DNA from: Boseongicola aestuarii
GTDB lineage: Bacteria > Pseudomonadota > Alphaproteobacteria > Rhodobacterales > Rhodobacteraceae
Length of the DNA: 64,000 nt
Reading direction: 5' to 3'
Assembly (NCBI RefSeq): GCF_900184815.1
Contig: NZ_FXXQ01000003.1
Location: 1 to 64,000, forward strand
Position 1 is the stretch's first letter. The number at the start of each line of letters is the position of its first letter. Below, in pieces: positions 37,527 through 45,987 of the stretch. The notes beneath the pieces were generated by a model that worked only from the letters and a program-made list of their open reading frames with translations, made no database searches and was not told the DNA's origin. The translations under genes were made by a program, and so were the position numbers.

Positions 37527-39344
37527 TTATTCCATTGCTTCCAATTCGTCGATGAATCCGGAGATCATAGACAGGCCCTTGTTCCAGAACGACGGGTCTG
37601 ATGCGTCGAGACCAAAGGGTTCAAGAAGTTCCTTGTGGTGTTTCGATCCCCCCGCCTTCAGCATTTCGAAGTACTTGGCCTGAAAATCGTCGCCGCCCTC
37701 TTCATAGACCGCATACAGCGCATTCACGAGTCCGTCGCCAAAGGCGTAGGCGTAGACGTAGAACGGCGAGTGTACAAAATGGGGAATATAGGCCCAGAAG
37801 GTTTCATAGCCGTCCATGAAGTCGAACGCTGGTCCGAGGCTTTCACCCTGAACGGACATCCACAGGGCGTTGATGTCGTCGGGCGTCAATTCTCCGCTAC
37901 GACGTGCTTCGTGGAGTTTGCACTCGAAATCGTAAAAGGCAATTTGGCGGACGACAGTGTTGATCATGTCCTCGACCTTGCCGGCGAGCATGACTTTACG
38001 TTCGGCTTTTGTCGGGGCGTTTTTCAGCAAGCGCCGGAATGTCAGCATTTCGCCGAAGACCGAGGCGGTTTCGGCGAGTGTCAGGGGCGTGGACGACAGA
38101 AGTTCGCCCTGGCCCGCTGCCAGGCGTTGGTGGACGCCGTGACCCAATTCGTGGGCCAGCGTCATCACATCGCGCGGCTTGCCGAGGTAATTAAGCATGA
38201 CATAGGGGTGGACGTCGGCGACAGTTGGATGGGCGAAGGCCCCGGGCGCTTTGCCGGGTTTCACGGCGGCGTCGATCCAACCCTTATCGAAGAACGGTTC
38301 GGCCAGTTTCGCCATTTCCGGATCGAATTCGCCATAGGCAGAGAGCACCGTTTCGCGTGCTTCGTCCCAACCGACAAGGCGTTCGCTTTCCATTGGAAGC
38401 GGCGCGTTGCGGTCCCAGACTTCCATGCGTTCAAGGCCAAGCCATTTGCGTTTCAACTCGTAGTAGCGATGCGAGAGTTGTGGGTAGGCGTTGACGACGG
38501 CATCGCGGAGGGCTTGCACGACTTCAGGTTCGACGTGGTTTGACAGGTGGCGACCGGTTTGCGGGGTGGGCATGCCGCGCCAGCGATCCTCGATTTCCTT
38601 CTCCTTGGCGAGCGTGTTGTGGACGCGAGCGAAGAGTTTGACGTTTTCGCCGAAGACACGTGCAACTTCGCGCGCGGCAGTTTCGCGGGTGTCGCGGTTC
38701 TGGTCGGTGAGGTCGTTGAGAGTCGCCTCAAGGCCGCGGGTCTCGTCACCGATGTGAAATTCAAGGCCTGCAATGGTCTCGTCGAACAGGCGGTTCCAGG
38801 CCGCGGATCCGACGGTGGACTGATCGTGGAGGAACTTTTCAAGCTCGTCTGACAATTGATAGGGGCGCATGGTGCGCATCCGGTCGAAGATGGGCTTGTA
38901 GCGGGCCAGGTCAGCGTTCTCGGCAAAGAGCGCATCGAGGGCGGCATCGTTGATACGGTTGATCTCAAGCGAGAAGAACACCAGCGGTGTCGTATAGGCG
39001 GTGATCTTGTCCTGCGCGTCGGACAACGCCTTGGCACGTTCAGAATCGGTGGTGATCTGATAATAGCGCAAGCCGATGAAGGACATGATGCGACCTGCGA
39101 TCATATCGATCTTCTCATAACGCAGGACGCAGTCGAGCATGCCAGCGGCATCAAGGCCTGCGAGCTTGCCATCGTAATCGGCGGCAAACGAAGCACATGC
39201 CTCTTCAAGCCAGTCCATGTCGCGCTTCAGTTCCGGTGCATCCGGGCTTTCATAAAGATCTGTGAGGTTCCACTCGGGAAGATCCCCATGATCACCTGCA
39301 CCACTGGCATTGATGTCGAAAGCGGGGCGGGGCACGAACTGCAT
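37527..39344 (-). CDS. pepF: M3-family oligoendopeptidase (PepF type)
   Basis: Cytoplasmic zinc peptidase that cuts short peptides. The 605-aa protein has the metal motif in TLAHELGHGVHQ at about 390-400, with the downstream glutamate region LAETASVFGEMLTF. The N-terminal helical domain and total length match PepF/M3B peptidases. It has no signal peptide. The ATG at 39344 gives a normal N-terminus (PEWNLTDLY about 25 residues in). Confidence 0.94.
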   Translation of the reverse strand: MQFVPRPAFDINASGAGDHGDLPEWNLTDLYESPDAPELKRDMDWLEEACASFAADYDGKLAGLDAAGMLDCVLRYEKIDMIAGRIMSFIGLRYYQITTDSERAKALSDAQDKITAYTTPLVFFSLEINRINDAALDALFAENADLARYKPIFDRMRTMRPYQLSDELEKFLHDQSTVGSAAWNRLFDETIAGLEFHIGDETRGLEATLNDLTDQNRDTRETAAREVARVFGENVKLFARVHNTLAKEKEIEDRWRGMPTPQTGRHLSNHVEPEVVQALRDAVVNAYPQLSHRYYELKRKWLGLERMEVWDRNAPLPMESERLVGWDEARETVLSAYGEFDPEMAKLAEPFFDKGWIDAAVKPGKAPGAFAHPTVADVHPYVMLNYLGKPRDVMTLAHELGHGVHQRLAAGQGELLSSTPLTLAETASVFGEMLTFRRLLKNAPTKAERKVMLAGKVEDMINTVVRQIAFYDFECKLHEARRSGELTPDDINALWMSVQGESLGPAFDFMDGYETFWAYIPHFVHSPFYVYAYAFGDGLVNALYAVYEEGGDDFQAKYFEMLKAGGSKHHKELLEPFGLDASDPSFWNKGLSMISGFIDELEAME

Positions 39345-39430
39345 GGATAACTCCGTTCAATTGGTTTCCCTTCAGATAGGCGCTGAAACGCCGGATCGGA
39401 AGGTGAAACTTGCCAAACATGTGCTTTGTC

Positions 39431-39480
39431 CTTCTTCTTGGCGAAAATATCCCGGGGAGCGCGAGGGGCTGGCCCCTCGC
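39431..39480 (-). repeat. 3'-end intergenic element copy 3 (after the DNA ligase gene)
   Basis: Read on the minus strand: a perfect hairpin GCGAGGGG/CCCCTCGC (39461-39480), then CTCCCC, GGATATTTTC and AAGAAGAAGG. It begins 27 bases after the ligase stop. Hairpin, CCCC, TATTT and purine tail are in the same order as after dnaA and gyrB. Confidence 0.5.
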
Positions 39481-39506
39481 ACACCGCGACCCCGAAGGGG
39501 GAGCAA

Positions 39507-41099
39507 TCAGGAATACGCGTCCAGCATGGCTTTCAGATCGCTAAGCGTATTTGCCTCGGACACCGGCTTGTCTTTGCGCCAGCGAGACATTCGGGGAAAC
39601 CTCAACGCGACACCGGACTTGTGTCGCGGACTCTCTGCGATCCCCTCAAAGGCAATTTCAAAGACGTGCGCGGCGGTGACGGATCGCACCGGTCCGAACC
39701 GCTCGACCGTGTTCTTGCGCACCCATGCCGTGATCTCGCGGAATTCGGCGTCCGTCAGACCCGAATACGCCTTGGTGAACGGCACCAAAGTGTCTCCGTC
39801 CCAGACCGCGAAGGTGAAATCGGTAAAAAGATTGGCGCGGCGGCCGTGTCCTGCCTGAGCGTAGATCATCACGGCGTCGATCACGAGCGGGTCAACCTTC
39901 CACTTCCACCAGTCGCCTTTGCGGCGGCCGTCGCGGTACGGGCTGTCCAAACGTTTCAGCATCACACCTTCTGCGAAAATCTCGCGCGACCGGGCGCGCT
40001 CGGCGGCAAGGTTTTCCCACGAGGCAAATTCGAGCTGCGGTGACAGGCGCAGGGGGGCGTCGGTCGGAACGTCGGTCACAAGGGTCTCAAGGCGCGCGCG
40101 GCGCTGGGCGAAGGGAAGGGTGCGTATATCTTCTCCGTTATGTTCAAGCAGGTCGTATGCGCGCAGGATAACAGGAGCGTCCTTCAGTAGTTTGGCTGGA
40201 ACTGTCTTCCGCCCGATGCGTTTTTGAAGGGCCGCGAAAGACATCGGCGTTTCGTCCTTCCAGGCGAGGACTTCGCCGTCGATCACCGTGCCTGGCGGAA
40301 CGAAATCGGCGAGAACAGAGAACTCGGGGAAACGGTCGGTCATCAATTCTTCGCCGCGTGACCAGAGATGGTGATCTCCGCCGCGCAGAACCAATTGCCC
40401 CCTAATCCCGTCCCATTTGTATTCCGCCGACCAGTCGGAGGGCCGTCCAAGGTCGTCTGGCGCAGTATCGAGCGGATAGGCGAGGTAGAAAGGATAGGGT
40501 TTGGAAAGGTCCGCTTCGGGGTTCGGGGAGAGGATGAGGCCGTTGAAGGTTGTGCCGTCGGGGTTCCATTTACCCATCAGACGATGGGCGAGTTCGGGTT
40601 CTGCTATGCCGGTTGCCCTGGACAGGGCGCGGGTCATCAGTTTTTGGCTGACACCCATGCGAAACCCGCCGGTGATGAGTTTGTTGAAGGCAAACCGCTC
40701 GGGCGTGTCGAGCGTGGCCCAAGCTTGGAGGATGCGTGCTTTTCGAGCGTTCTCGTCAAGGGTTGCAAGGTTTCGGATTTCGGCGATCCACTCGGTGAGG
40801 GTTCGGTCTGAGCGACCAGTCGGACCGGGCAGGACAAGCGCAATTGTTTCTGCCAGATCCCCAACGATTGGATAGCTCTCTTCGAACAGCCAGAGGGGAA
40901 TTCCTGCCTGCTCGGCCGCCCATTCCCGCAATCGCGTGGTCGTCACGGTGCGCTTGGGCCGTCGGCCTGACATTAGAGCAATTGTCCACAGGCGGTCGCT
41001 ATCGGGTGCTGTGTCAAAATACGCGGCCAGCGCCGCGACTTTTTCGTTTGTGCGCGTCGTTCTGTCGAGGGCAGAGAACAAGGCGGCGAAGTCCCTCAT
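39507..41099 (-). CDS. ATP-dependent DNA ligase
   Basis: Seals nicks using ATP. The 530-aa protein has an N-terminal helical DNA-binding domain (about 1-200), the adenylation domain with the nucleophile Lys228 (KWDGIRG), further motifs DGEVLAW and GVMLKRLDSPY, and the oligonucleotide-binding domain. It is of the accessory type that in alphaproteobacteria is often paired with a metallo-beta-lactamase exonuclease; that partner is not next to it here. The ATG at 41099 lies in-frame after a hairpin-rich leader; upstream codons are not family-like. Confidence 0.92.
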   Translation of the reverse strand: MRDFAALFSALDRTTRTNEKVAALAAYFDTAPDSDRLWTIALMSGRRPKRTVTTTRLREWAAEQAGIPLWLFEESYPIVGDLAETIALVLPGPTGRSDRTLTEWIAEIRNLATLDENARKARILQAWATLDTPERFAFNKLITGGFRMGVSQKLMTRALSRATGIAEPELAHRLMGKWNPDGTTFNGLILSPNPEADLSKPYPFYLAYPLDTAPDDLGRPSDWSAEYKWDGIRGQLVLRGGDHHLWSRGEELMTDRFPEFSVLADFVPPGTVIDGEVLAWKDETPMSFAALQKRIGRKTVPAKLLKDAPVILRAYDLLEHNGEDIRTLPFAQRRARLETLVTDVPTDAPLRLSPQLEFASWENLAAERARSREIFAEGVMLKRLDSPYRDGRRKGDWWKWKVDPLVIDAVMIYAQAGHGRRANLFTDFTFAVWDGDTLVPFTKAYSGLTDAEFREITAWVRKNTVERFGPVRSVTAAHVFEIAFEGIAESPRHKSGVALRFPRMSRWRKDKPVSEANTLSDLKAMLDAYS

Positions 41100-41115
41100 G
41101 TCCGTTTGCCCAATA

Positions 41116-41152
41116 CTCCCCCACCTTTGGGACAAAGGTTGGGGGAGGGTAT
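41116..41152. repeat. Inverted repeat upstream of the ligase gene
   Basis: TCCCCCACCTTT and AAAGGTTGGGGGA pair with one bulged base around a short loop, just upstream of the ligase start. It could be an operator or a leader stem that affects translation. Confidence 0.4.
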
Positions 41153-41204
41153 GTGAACGGGCGCTTTGAGCATATCAGGGACTATAGCGCTTCCGCCCGT
41201 TTGG

Positions 41205-41468
41205 TCACATCAGGTTGCGGCCATTCAGATAGGCAATCCGGTACAATTCGGTTTGCGCATCTACAGACAAAGGTTGCGCCAACGTCTGAGCGACATCTTT
41301 GCGGGTAAGGCCGATGTCCCGGAGGGTTTTCCGATCCAGTGCCATCAACTCGGCCAGCTTGCGTCGTTGTTGCCTGGCGCGAATGCGGGCAGCCAGCTTG
41401 TTTGAAAGGTCAAAAAGCGGGTGACCGATCTGTGAGGGTTGGATGTGGTCGCAGGTGAAGTCAGTCAT
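41205..41468 (-). CDS. DUF1127 protein
   Basis: An 87-aa protein whose middle carries the arginine-rich DUF1127 motif: RIRARQQRRKLAELMALDRKTLRDIGLTRKDV, given here in two parts as RQQRRKLAELMAL and DRKTLRDIGLTR. Proteins of this family are small, sometimes RNA-binding or linked to phosphate and stress responses. AGGAG stands 8 bases before the ATG at 41468. It is divergent from a LysR regulator, a pairing often seen in this bacterial family, so that regulator may control it. Confidence 0.85.
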   Translation of the reverse strand: MTDFTCDHIQPSQIGHPLFDLSNKLAARIRARQQRRKLAELMALDRKTLRDIGLTRKDVAQTLAQPLSVDAQTELYRIAYLNGRNLM

Positions 41469-41526
41469 TTTCGGGCTCCTAAGTCGGTGTGCTTCGTCTT
41501 GAAGTGAGAATGCAGACTGGACAGAT

Positions 41527-41550
41527 ATCAATCAAACGAATAGAATTGAT
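41527..41550. promoter_or_regulatory. Dyad in the DUF1127-LysR divergent gap
   Basis: ATCAAT at 41527-41532 and ATTGAT at 41545-41550 form an inverted repeat with a 12-base spacer, in the AT-rich 114-base gap between the two divergent starts. This is a plausible LysR-type operator. Confidence 0.4.
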
Positions 41551-41582
41551 TAGAACATTCATTTTTTCTGATAGGTAAATTT

Positions 41583-42470
41583 ATGAACGTGCAGATGAAG
41601 CCGCGCATCCCACTGTTGGATCTGGACATGCTGCAGACTCTGGTCGCGATTGCTGACTCGGGCAGTTTTTCAAGTGCGGCTGCGGTTGTGCACCGAACGC
41701 CATCTGCGATTTCGATGCAGGTCAAGAAAATGGAAGACATGCTGGGGCGTCCGATATTTGTGCGCGACAGCCGTTCCGTGGCGTTCGCTCCTGATTGCGC
41801 ATTTCTCCTCGAACATGCGCGCCGGATGCTGGCGCTGAATCGCGAGGCTGTGGCGCGATTCATTCAGCCGGATGTTCAGGGTGTCGTCCGTCTTGGAGCG
41901 CCTGACGATGTTGCAGAACGTTTCTTGCTGAGCATGTTGCGCCGTTTCGCGGATACGCATTGCTGTGTGACGGTGAATGTCATTGTGGACACGACCGACA
42001 GGATGGTCGAGGCCTATCGCTCGGGCGAACTGGATTTGGCAATCATTACCTGTGAGGCAGGCCTTTCAGGCTCGCAGGAGGTGGAAGTGCTACTGCGTGA
42101 AAACCTTGTCTGGGCCATGCGTCGCGGGGGTATTGCTGCGCAGCAGGAGCCATTGCCGGTAAGCGTTTGGGACGAAACCTGTGTGTGGCGCAATGCGGCG
42201 ACGAAAGCTCTGGACGCGGCAGGCCGCGATTGGCGCGTGGCGTTCCAAAGCGGGAATATCTCGGGACAGCGCGCGGCGATCCTTGCGGATTTGGCTGTGG
42301 CTCCAATCGCGAAATACGGTTTGGGTGGAGATATCGTCGAGGCACCGGCCAAGCATGGGTTGCCGAAATTGCCGGGCTATGCGCTTGGGCTACTGCACGG
42401 GCGCAACGACAACCCCGCCGTGGTTGCCGCGGCAGATCATCTTCGCGCGAGTTTCAGTCTGGAGAATTAA
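41583..42470 (+). CDS. LysR-family transcriptional regulator
   Basis: The 295-aa protein has the N-terminal winged helix-turn-helix at about 12-70 (MLQTLVAIADSGSFSSAAA, then TPSAISMQVKKMEDMLG) and the C-terminal substrate-binding domain at about 95-290. It is transcribed away from the DUF1127 gene, 114 bases between starts. Ligand unknown; the DUF1127 gene is the likeliest target besides itself. Confidence 0.93.
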   Translation: MNVQMKPRIPLLDLDMLQTLVAIADSGSFSSAAAVVHRTPSAISMQVKKMEDMLGRPIFVRDSRSVAFAPDCAFLLEHARRMLALNREAVARFIQPDVQGVVRLGAPDDVAERFLLSMLRRFADTHCCVTVNVIVDTTDRMVEAYRSGELDLAIITCEAGLSGSQEVEVLLRENLVWAMRRGGIAAQQEPLPVSVWDETCVWRNAATKALDAAGRDWRVAFQSGNISGQRAAILADLAVAPIAKYGLGGDIVEAPAKHGLPKLPGYALGLLHGRNDNPAVVAAADHLRASFSLEN

Positions 42471-42509
42471 GAACGCGCAGCGGTTTGAGCCGACTGCGCG
42501 TCGTTTCTA

Positions 42510-43157
42510 TCAGATGCCGAGGAATGGCTGTGCCATCCGGGGGATCAAGCTGCGAAAGCGCAGAGGCGCGTCCGTCGCGGCGAGGCAGATGCAATCCTCG
42601 CCAGCTTCAGCCACAGGTGTGTGATGCAGGTCTTCGTTTGCGAGTTCGATATCACCGCGACCAAATCTGCCATCTTCATCGCGAAACGCGCCTTTGAGGA
42701 CCAGAGTAAGTTCGGTTCCGCGGTGGCCATGGTCTGGCATCGCAGCGCCCGCCGGAATGTTCAAGAGCCGAACGGTTGCCTTGTTCGAGGTCTTTAGAAG
42801 GCATTGCTTGACGCCGCCGCCGAGATTGCTCCAGCGCACCTTGTCCAGGTCGCCGCCGACGTAACTTTGCAAAGGGGTCGGCAAGACCGCACCCTTGGTT
42901 GGAACGGAGGTCTTTGGAGCCTCGGGTGTGTTGGCAATGAGGTTGAAGGTCGATGCCAATGAATCCTCGTGCATTGCGACTTCATCGTCATTGTCCATCA
43001 GCACGCCGCCGACCGCGTCGAAGCTTTCGAGACGGGCCCGGCATTCGTCGCACAGTGAAATATGCGTTGCGACGACCAGGCTAAAGCCTTCGGGCAGGTT
43101 GCCCGATGCATAGCCCATCAACAGGCTGTCGTTCAGATGATGTTTAATTTGTTCCAT
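42510..43157 (-). CDS. chrR: ChrR-type zinc anti-sigma factor with cupin domain
   Basis: Binds and inactivates the adjacent ECF sigma factor until singlet oxygen is sensed. From the ATG at 43157 the protein has 215 aa. The N-terminal zinc site is His7, His32, Cys36 and Cys39 (HISLCDEC), and the C-terminal cupin has His143, His145, Glu149 and His179. Both sets keep the spacing I recall for Rhodobacter sphaeroides ChrR, shifted by one or two residues, so both sites should be functional. An ATG at 43169 overlapping the rpoE stop (ATGA) is an alternative start; either way the two genes are coupled. Confidence 0.93.
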   Translation of the reverse strand: MEQIKHHLNDSLLMGYASGNLPEGFSLVVATHISLCDECRARLESFDAVGGVLMDNDDEVAMHEDSLASTFNLIANTPEAPKTSVPTKGAVLPTPLQSYVGGDLDKVRWSNLGGGVKQCLLKTSNKATVRLLNIPAGAAMPDHGHRGTELTLVLKGAFRDEDGRFGRGDIELANEDLHHTPVAEAGEDCICLAATDAPLRFRSLIPRMAQPFLGI

Positions 43158-43165
43158 GGCGTTTC

Positions 43166-43717
43166 TCATTTCATCGTGTGACGCAGTCGTTCCAGCGCCA
43201 AACGTATTCTCGATTTAATCGTTCCAAGCGGGAGGCCGGTTTCTTCGGCAATCTCATTGTGGCTCAAATCGCCAAAGTAGGCCTGCTTGATCAAAAGTCT
43301 CTGTTTTTCGGGCAATTCGGCGACTGCTTTTGCAAGTCTTTCGGTTTCCTGTTGCAGGACGATCACATCCGCCTGATCAGGTTCTGCCTCTGGACCCCAG
43401 GTAAGGTCCTCGGGTTCGGGGCGTCTTTGCTTTCTGAGCGCGTCGATCTTCTTGTTTCGTGCAATCGTGAATATCCACGTAGATACGCTTGCGCGCGTCG
43501 GATCGAATAAGTGCGCTTTTTGCCAAAGCGTGGCCATAACCTCCTGCGTACATTCCTCGGCAAGGGTTTCCCCAGAGCCGCCCTTCATCAAAAACGACTT
43601 CACCCGAGGAGCGAAGTGCGCAAACACTTTGGCGAAAGCTTTTTTGTCCTGATCCAAGTGGATCCGCCGGACAAGCTCGGGCCAGTCAATTTCATCTGCC
43701 TTAACCATAGAGGTCAT
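43166..43717 (-). CDS. rpoE: ECF sigma factor RpoE (ECF11-like)
   Basis: Sigma factor controlled by ChrR. From the ATG at 43717 it has 183 aa with region 2 (AEECTQEVMATLWQKAHLF, then STWIFTIARNKKID) and region 4 (LPEKQRLLIKQAYFGDLSHNE, given with gap GTIKSRIRLALERLR). The frame is open to an ATG at 43816, but the candidate autoregulated promoter would start transcription near 43815, which rules out that codon, and the short form matches the usual size of about 180 aa. Divergent from a five-gene operon likely in its regulon. Confidence 0.9.
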   Translation of the reverse strand: MTSMVKADEIDWPELVRRIHLDQDKKAFAKVFAHFAPRVKSFLMKGGSGETLAEECTQEVMATLWQKAHLFDPTRASVSTWIFTIARNKKIDALRKQRRPEPEDLTWGPEAEPDQADVIVLQQETERLAKAVAELPEKQRLLIKQAYFGDLSHNEIAEETGLPLGTIKSRIRLALERLRHTMK

Positions 43718-43822
43718 CTGTCGCTGTCCATGAGAAGACGGTTTAATAGCTGCGCGAGCGTGAGCCAAGGGCGCTGCATCTGAATCATCAACTATGTAAG
43801 CGTTATCTTTCGGCATTTGAAT

Positions 43823-43852
43823 TGTTTACGGAGGGGTCAGACGTGCAGATCA
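43823..43852 (-). promoter_or_regulatory. RpoE-type autoregulated promoter
   Basis: On the minus strand TGATC (43852-43848) is followed after 19 bases by TAAACA (43828-43823). This fits the TGATC-plus-about-18-bases-plus-TA pattern I recall for the Rhodobacter singlet-oxygen sigma factor. Confidence 0.55.
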
Positions 43853-43933
43853 AAAATAAATGAATTCCGGGAAAGTTTAATCTGCGGAGCGGTTGGCTGC
43901 GTAAAGAGAACGAATAGAAGGCGGGAGACAGAA

Positions 43934-45229
43934 ATGCCATTTGAAGAACGCAGCTCGGCTGCGAAGAGAATTGCTGTGATTGGTGGCGGTATTTCTGGCA
44001 TGGGGGCGGCGTATCATCTGGCCGAGTCCAACCATGTAGTGCTGATGGAAGACGCGCCGCGCCTTGGTGGGCACGCGCGGACCGTGATCGCCGGAAAGAA
44101 TGGTAATCAGCCGGTCGATACCGGGTTCATCGTCTTCAATCATCGCAACTATCCGCATCTGACGAAGCTATTCGCCGACCTGGATGTTCCGACCGTTCCA
44201 AGCGCCATGAGTTTTGGCGTTTCCGCGCGTGGTGGCGCATTGGAGTACGGACTGGCGGATGTCGATACGATCTTCGCGCAGCGTTCGAATGCGGCTCGTC
44301 CTCAGTTCTTGCGCATGATCCGGGATATCCTGCGCTTCAATGGGAAGGCAGATGCCGTTGCGACCCCGGATATGACGATTGGCGAGTTGATTGCGACGCT
44401 CGGACTGGGGTCGTGGTTCAAGGACTATTACTTGACGCCGTTTTCCGGTGCGATCTGGTCCACGCCAACGGCGCATATTCTGGACTTTCCAGCCCGCGCC
44501 ATGATCGAGTTCTTCAAGAACCACGGGTTGCTGGGCTATTACGGCGATCCGCAGTGGTACACCGTTAAAGGTGGATCAATTGAATATGTTAAACGTCTTG
44601 AGCGCGCGCTCGACCAGCGCGGCGTGGACGTGCGGCTTGCGGCATCCGTAAAGGCTGTGCGGCGCACGGTTTATGGTGTTGAAGTGCGTGTCGAGGGCGG
44701 TGAATGGGAGGCGTTCGACGAAGTTGTCTTTGCAACGCACTCTGATGACACGCTGTCATTGCTGCAAGATGCAACGCCTTCCGAGACATCGGTATTGAGC
44801 GCCATCCGCTATCAGTCGAACACGGCAGTCTTGCATTGCGATCCGGGCGTCATGCCGGCGCGCAAAAAGGTGTGGTCGTCGTGGTCTTACGTGGACACGG
44901 GCAAATCCCCGGATGATCCGATTGATCTGAGCTATTGGATGAATTCCTTGCAGCCGATTCCACATGACGATCCGATGTTCGTCACCCTCAATCGTTCGGC
45001 ACCTATCCGCGACGAACTGATTTATGACGAGGCGACGTTCCGGCACCCGGTTTACGATATCGCGGCCTTTGAGGCGCAGGCGACCATTCGCAATATGAAT
45101 GGGCAGAACAGAACTTGGTTCTGTGGAGCGTGGATGAAGAACGGCTTTCACGAAGACGGTCTTGCAAGCGCGGTTGATGTGGTGGAAGCCATGGCGGTGC
45201 CCGGACAAGCAGCAGTTGCAGCCGAGTGA
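43934..45229 (+). CDS. FAD/NAD-dependent oxidoreductase (amine oxidase fold)
   Basis: The 431-aa flavoprotein has the dinucleotide motif AVIGGGISGMGAAYHLAES at about 15-33, followed by PRLGGHARTV, and a C-terminal FAD-binding segment (FCGAWMKNGFHEDGLASA). In Rhodobacter sphaeroides a gene of this type beside rpoE-chrR belongs to the singlet-oxygen regulon and such genes have been tied to modified (furan) fatty acids. GGGAGA precedes the ATG at 43934. First gene of a five-gene operon with tight overlaps. Confidence 0.87.
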   Translation: MPFEERSSAAKRIAVIGGGISGMGAAYHLAESNHVVLMEDAPRLGGHARTVIAGKNGNQPVDTGFIVFNHRNYPHLTKLFADLDVPTVPSAMSFGVSARGGALEYGLADVDTIFAQRSNAARPQFLRMIRDILRFNGKADAVATPDMTIGELIATLGLGSWFKDYYLTPFSGAIWSTPTAHILDFPARAMIEFFKNHGLLGYYGDPQWYTVKGGSIEYVKRLERALDQRGVDVRLAASVKAVRRTVYGVEVRVEGGEWEAFDEVVFATHSDDTLSLLQDATPSETSVLSAIRYQSNTAVLHCDPGVMPARKKVWSSWSYVDTGKSPDDPIDLSYWMNSLQPIPHDDPMFVTLNRSAPIRDELIYDEATFRHPVYDIAAFEAQATIRNMNGQNRTWFCGAWMKNGFHEDGLASAVDVVEAMAVPGQAAVAAE

Positions 45230-45987
45230 CATCGCGCGTCGAACATATCAACGGACAGACCTTTCATGGTCGCAAGGGCGCATTGGAAAATGCGTTTCGG
45301 TACAGTGTGGACTATGTCCTACTGGACGCTGAAGCCGTTGTGAAAACGCCGCTTTTGTTCGCGCGCAACAGGCGTGGACTGGTTTCGTTGCATGACGATG
45401 ACCATGGTGGGGCACCAAAGGCGGGGCGTGGGGCGACGTGGGTGCGCGAAGTTTTGACGCAGGCAGAGGCTCCATTTGCCATCGGAAGGATTGAGCTTTT
45501 GGCCCAGCCGCGGGTTTTGGGGCATGTGTTCAATCCGGTGAGCTTCTGGTTGATCTACGACGAGGGGAACGCGCTCAGAACGGTGATACCCGAGGTGACC
45601 AACACCTATGGCGACCGTCATTCGTATCTTTGCCATCATGACGACTGGCGTGAGATCGATCGCGAAGACACGCTGACTTCTGAGAAATGCCTGCATGTTT
45701 CGCCGTTTCAGCCGGTCGAAGGTGGCTACACGTTTCGCTTTGATATCCGCCCGGACAAGATCGGCGTCTGGATTGACTATACCGCCGGGAATGGCGGTCT
45801 ACTTGCGACTTTGACGGGGCCTCGGGCGCCTTTGACGTCAAAGGCTCTGGTGCGCGCTCTTGTGCGGCGGCCATTGGGGTCGCGACGGGTGCTTGGGCTG
45901 ATCCATTGGCAGGCGCTCAAGCTTTGGTGGAAGGGGGCGGCGTTCCGCTCGCGTCCCGAACCGCCCGTCAAGGAGGTTTCGCGATGA
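45226..45987 (+). CDS. DUF1365 protein
   Basis: The 253-aa protein starts at a GTG overlapping the previous stop (GTGA). It carries DUF1365 hallmarks: HGRKGALENAFRYSVDYVLLD near the start, GHVFNPVSFWLIYD and NTYGDRHSYL in the middle, and EKCLHVSPFQPVEGGYTFRF. The family accompanies the FAD oxidoreductase, often with a cyclopropane-type fatty-acid synthase, and is presumed to act on membrane lipids. That synthase is not in this operon. The enzymatic role is unknown. Confidence 0.85.
   Translation: MTSRVEHINGQTFHGRKGALENAFRYSVDYVLLDAEAVVKTPLLFARNRRGLVSLHDDDHGGAPKAGRGATWVREVLTQAEAPFAIGRIELLAQPRVLGHVFNPVSFWLIYDEGNALRTVIPEVTNTYGDRHSYLCHHDDWREIDREDTLTSEKCLHVSPFQPVEGGYTFRFDIRPDKIGVWIDYTAGNGGLLATLTGPRAPLTSKALVRALVRRPLGSRRVLGLIHWQALKLWWKGAAFRSRPEPPVKEVSR

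Noticed and set aside
43718-43816. Extended RpoE from the ATG at 43816
   Set aside because: The candidate promoter would start the transcript at or after this codon, and the added residues are unlike region 2 upstream sequence of the family.
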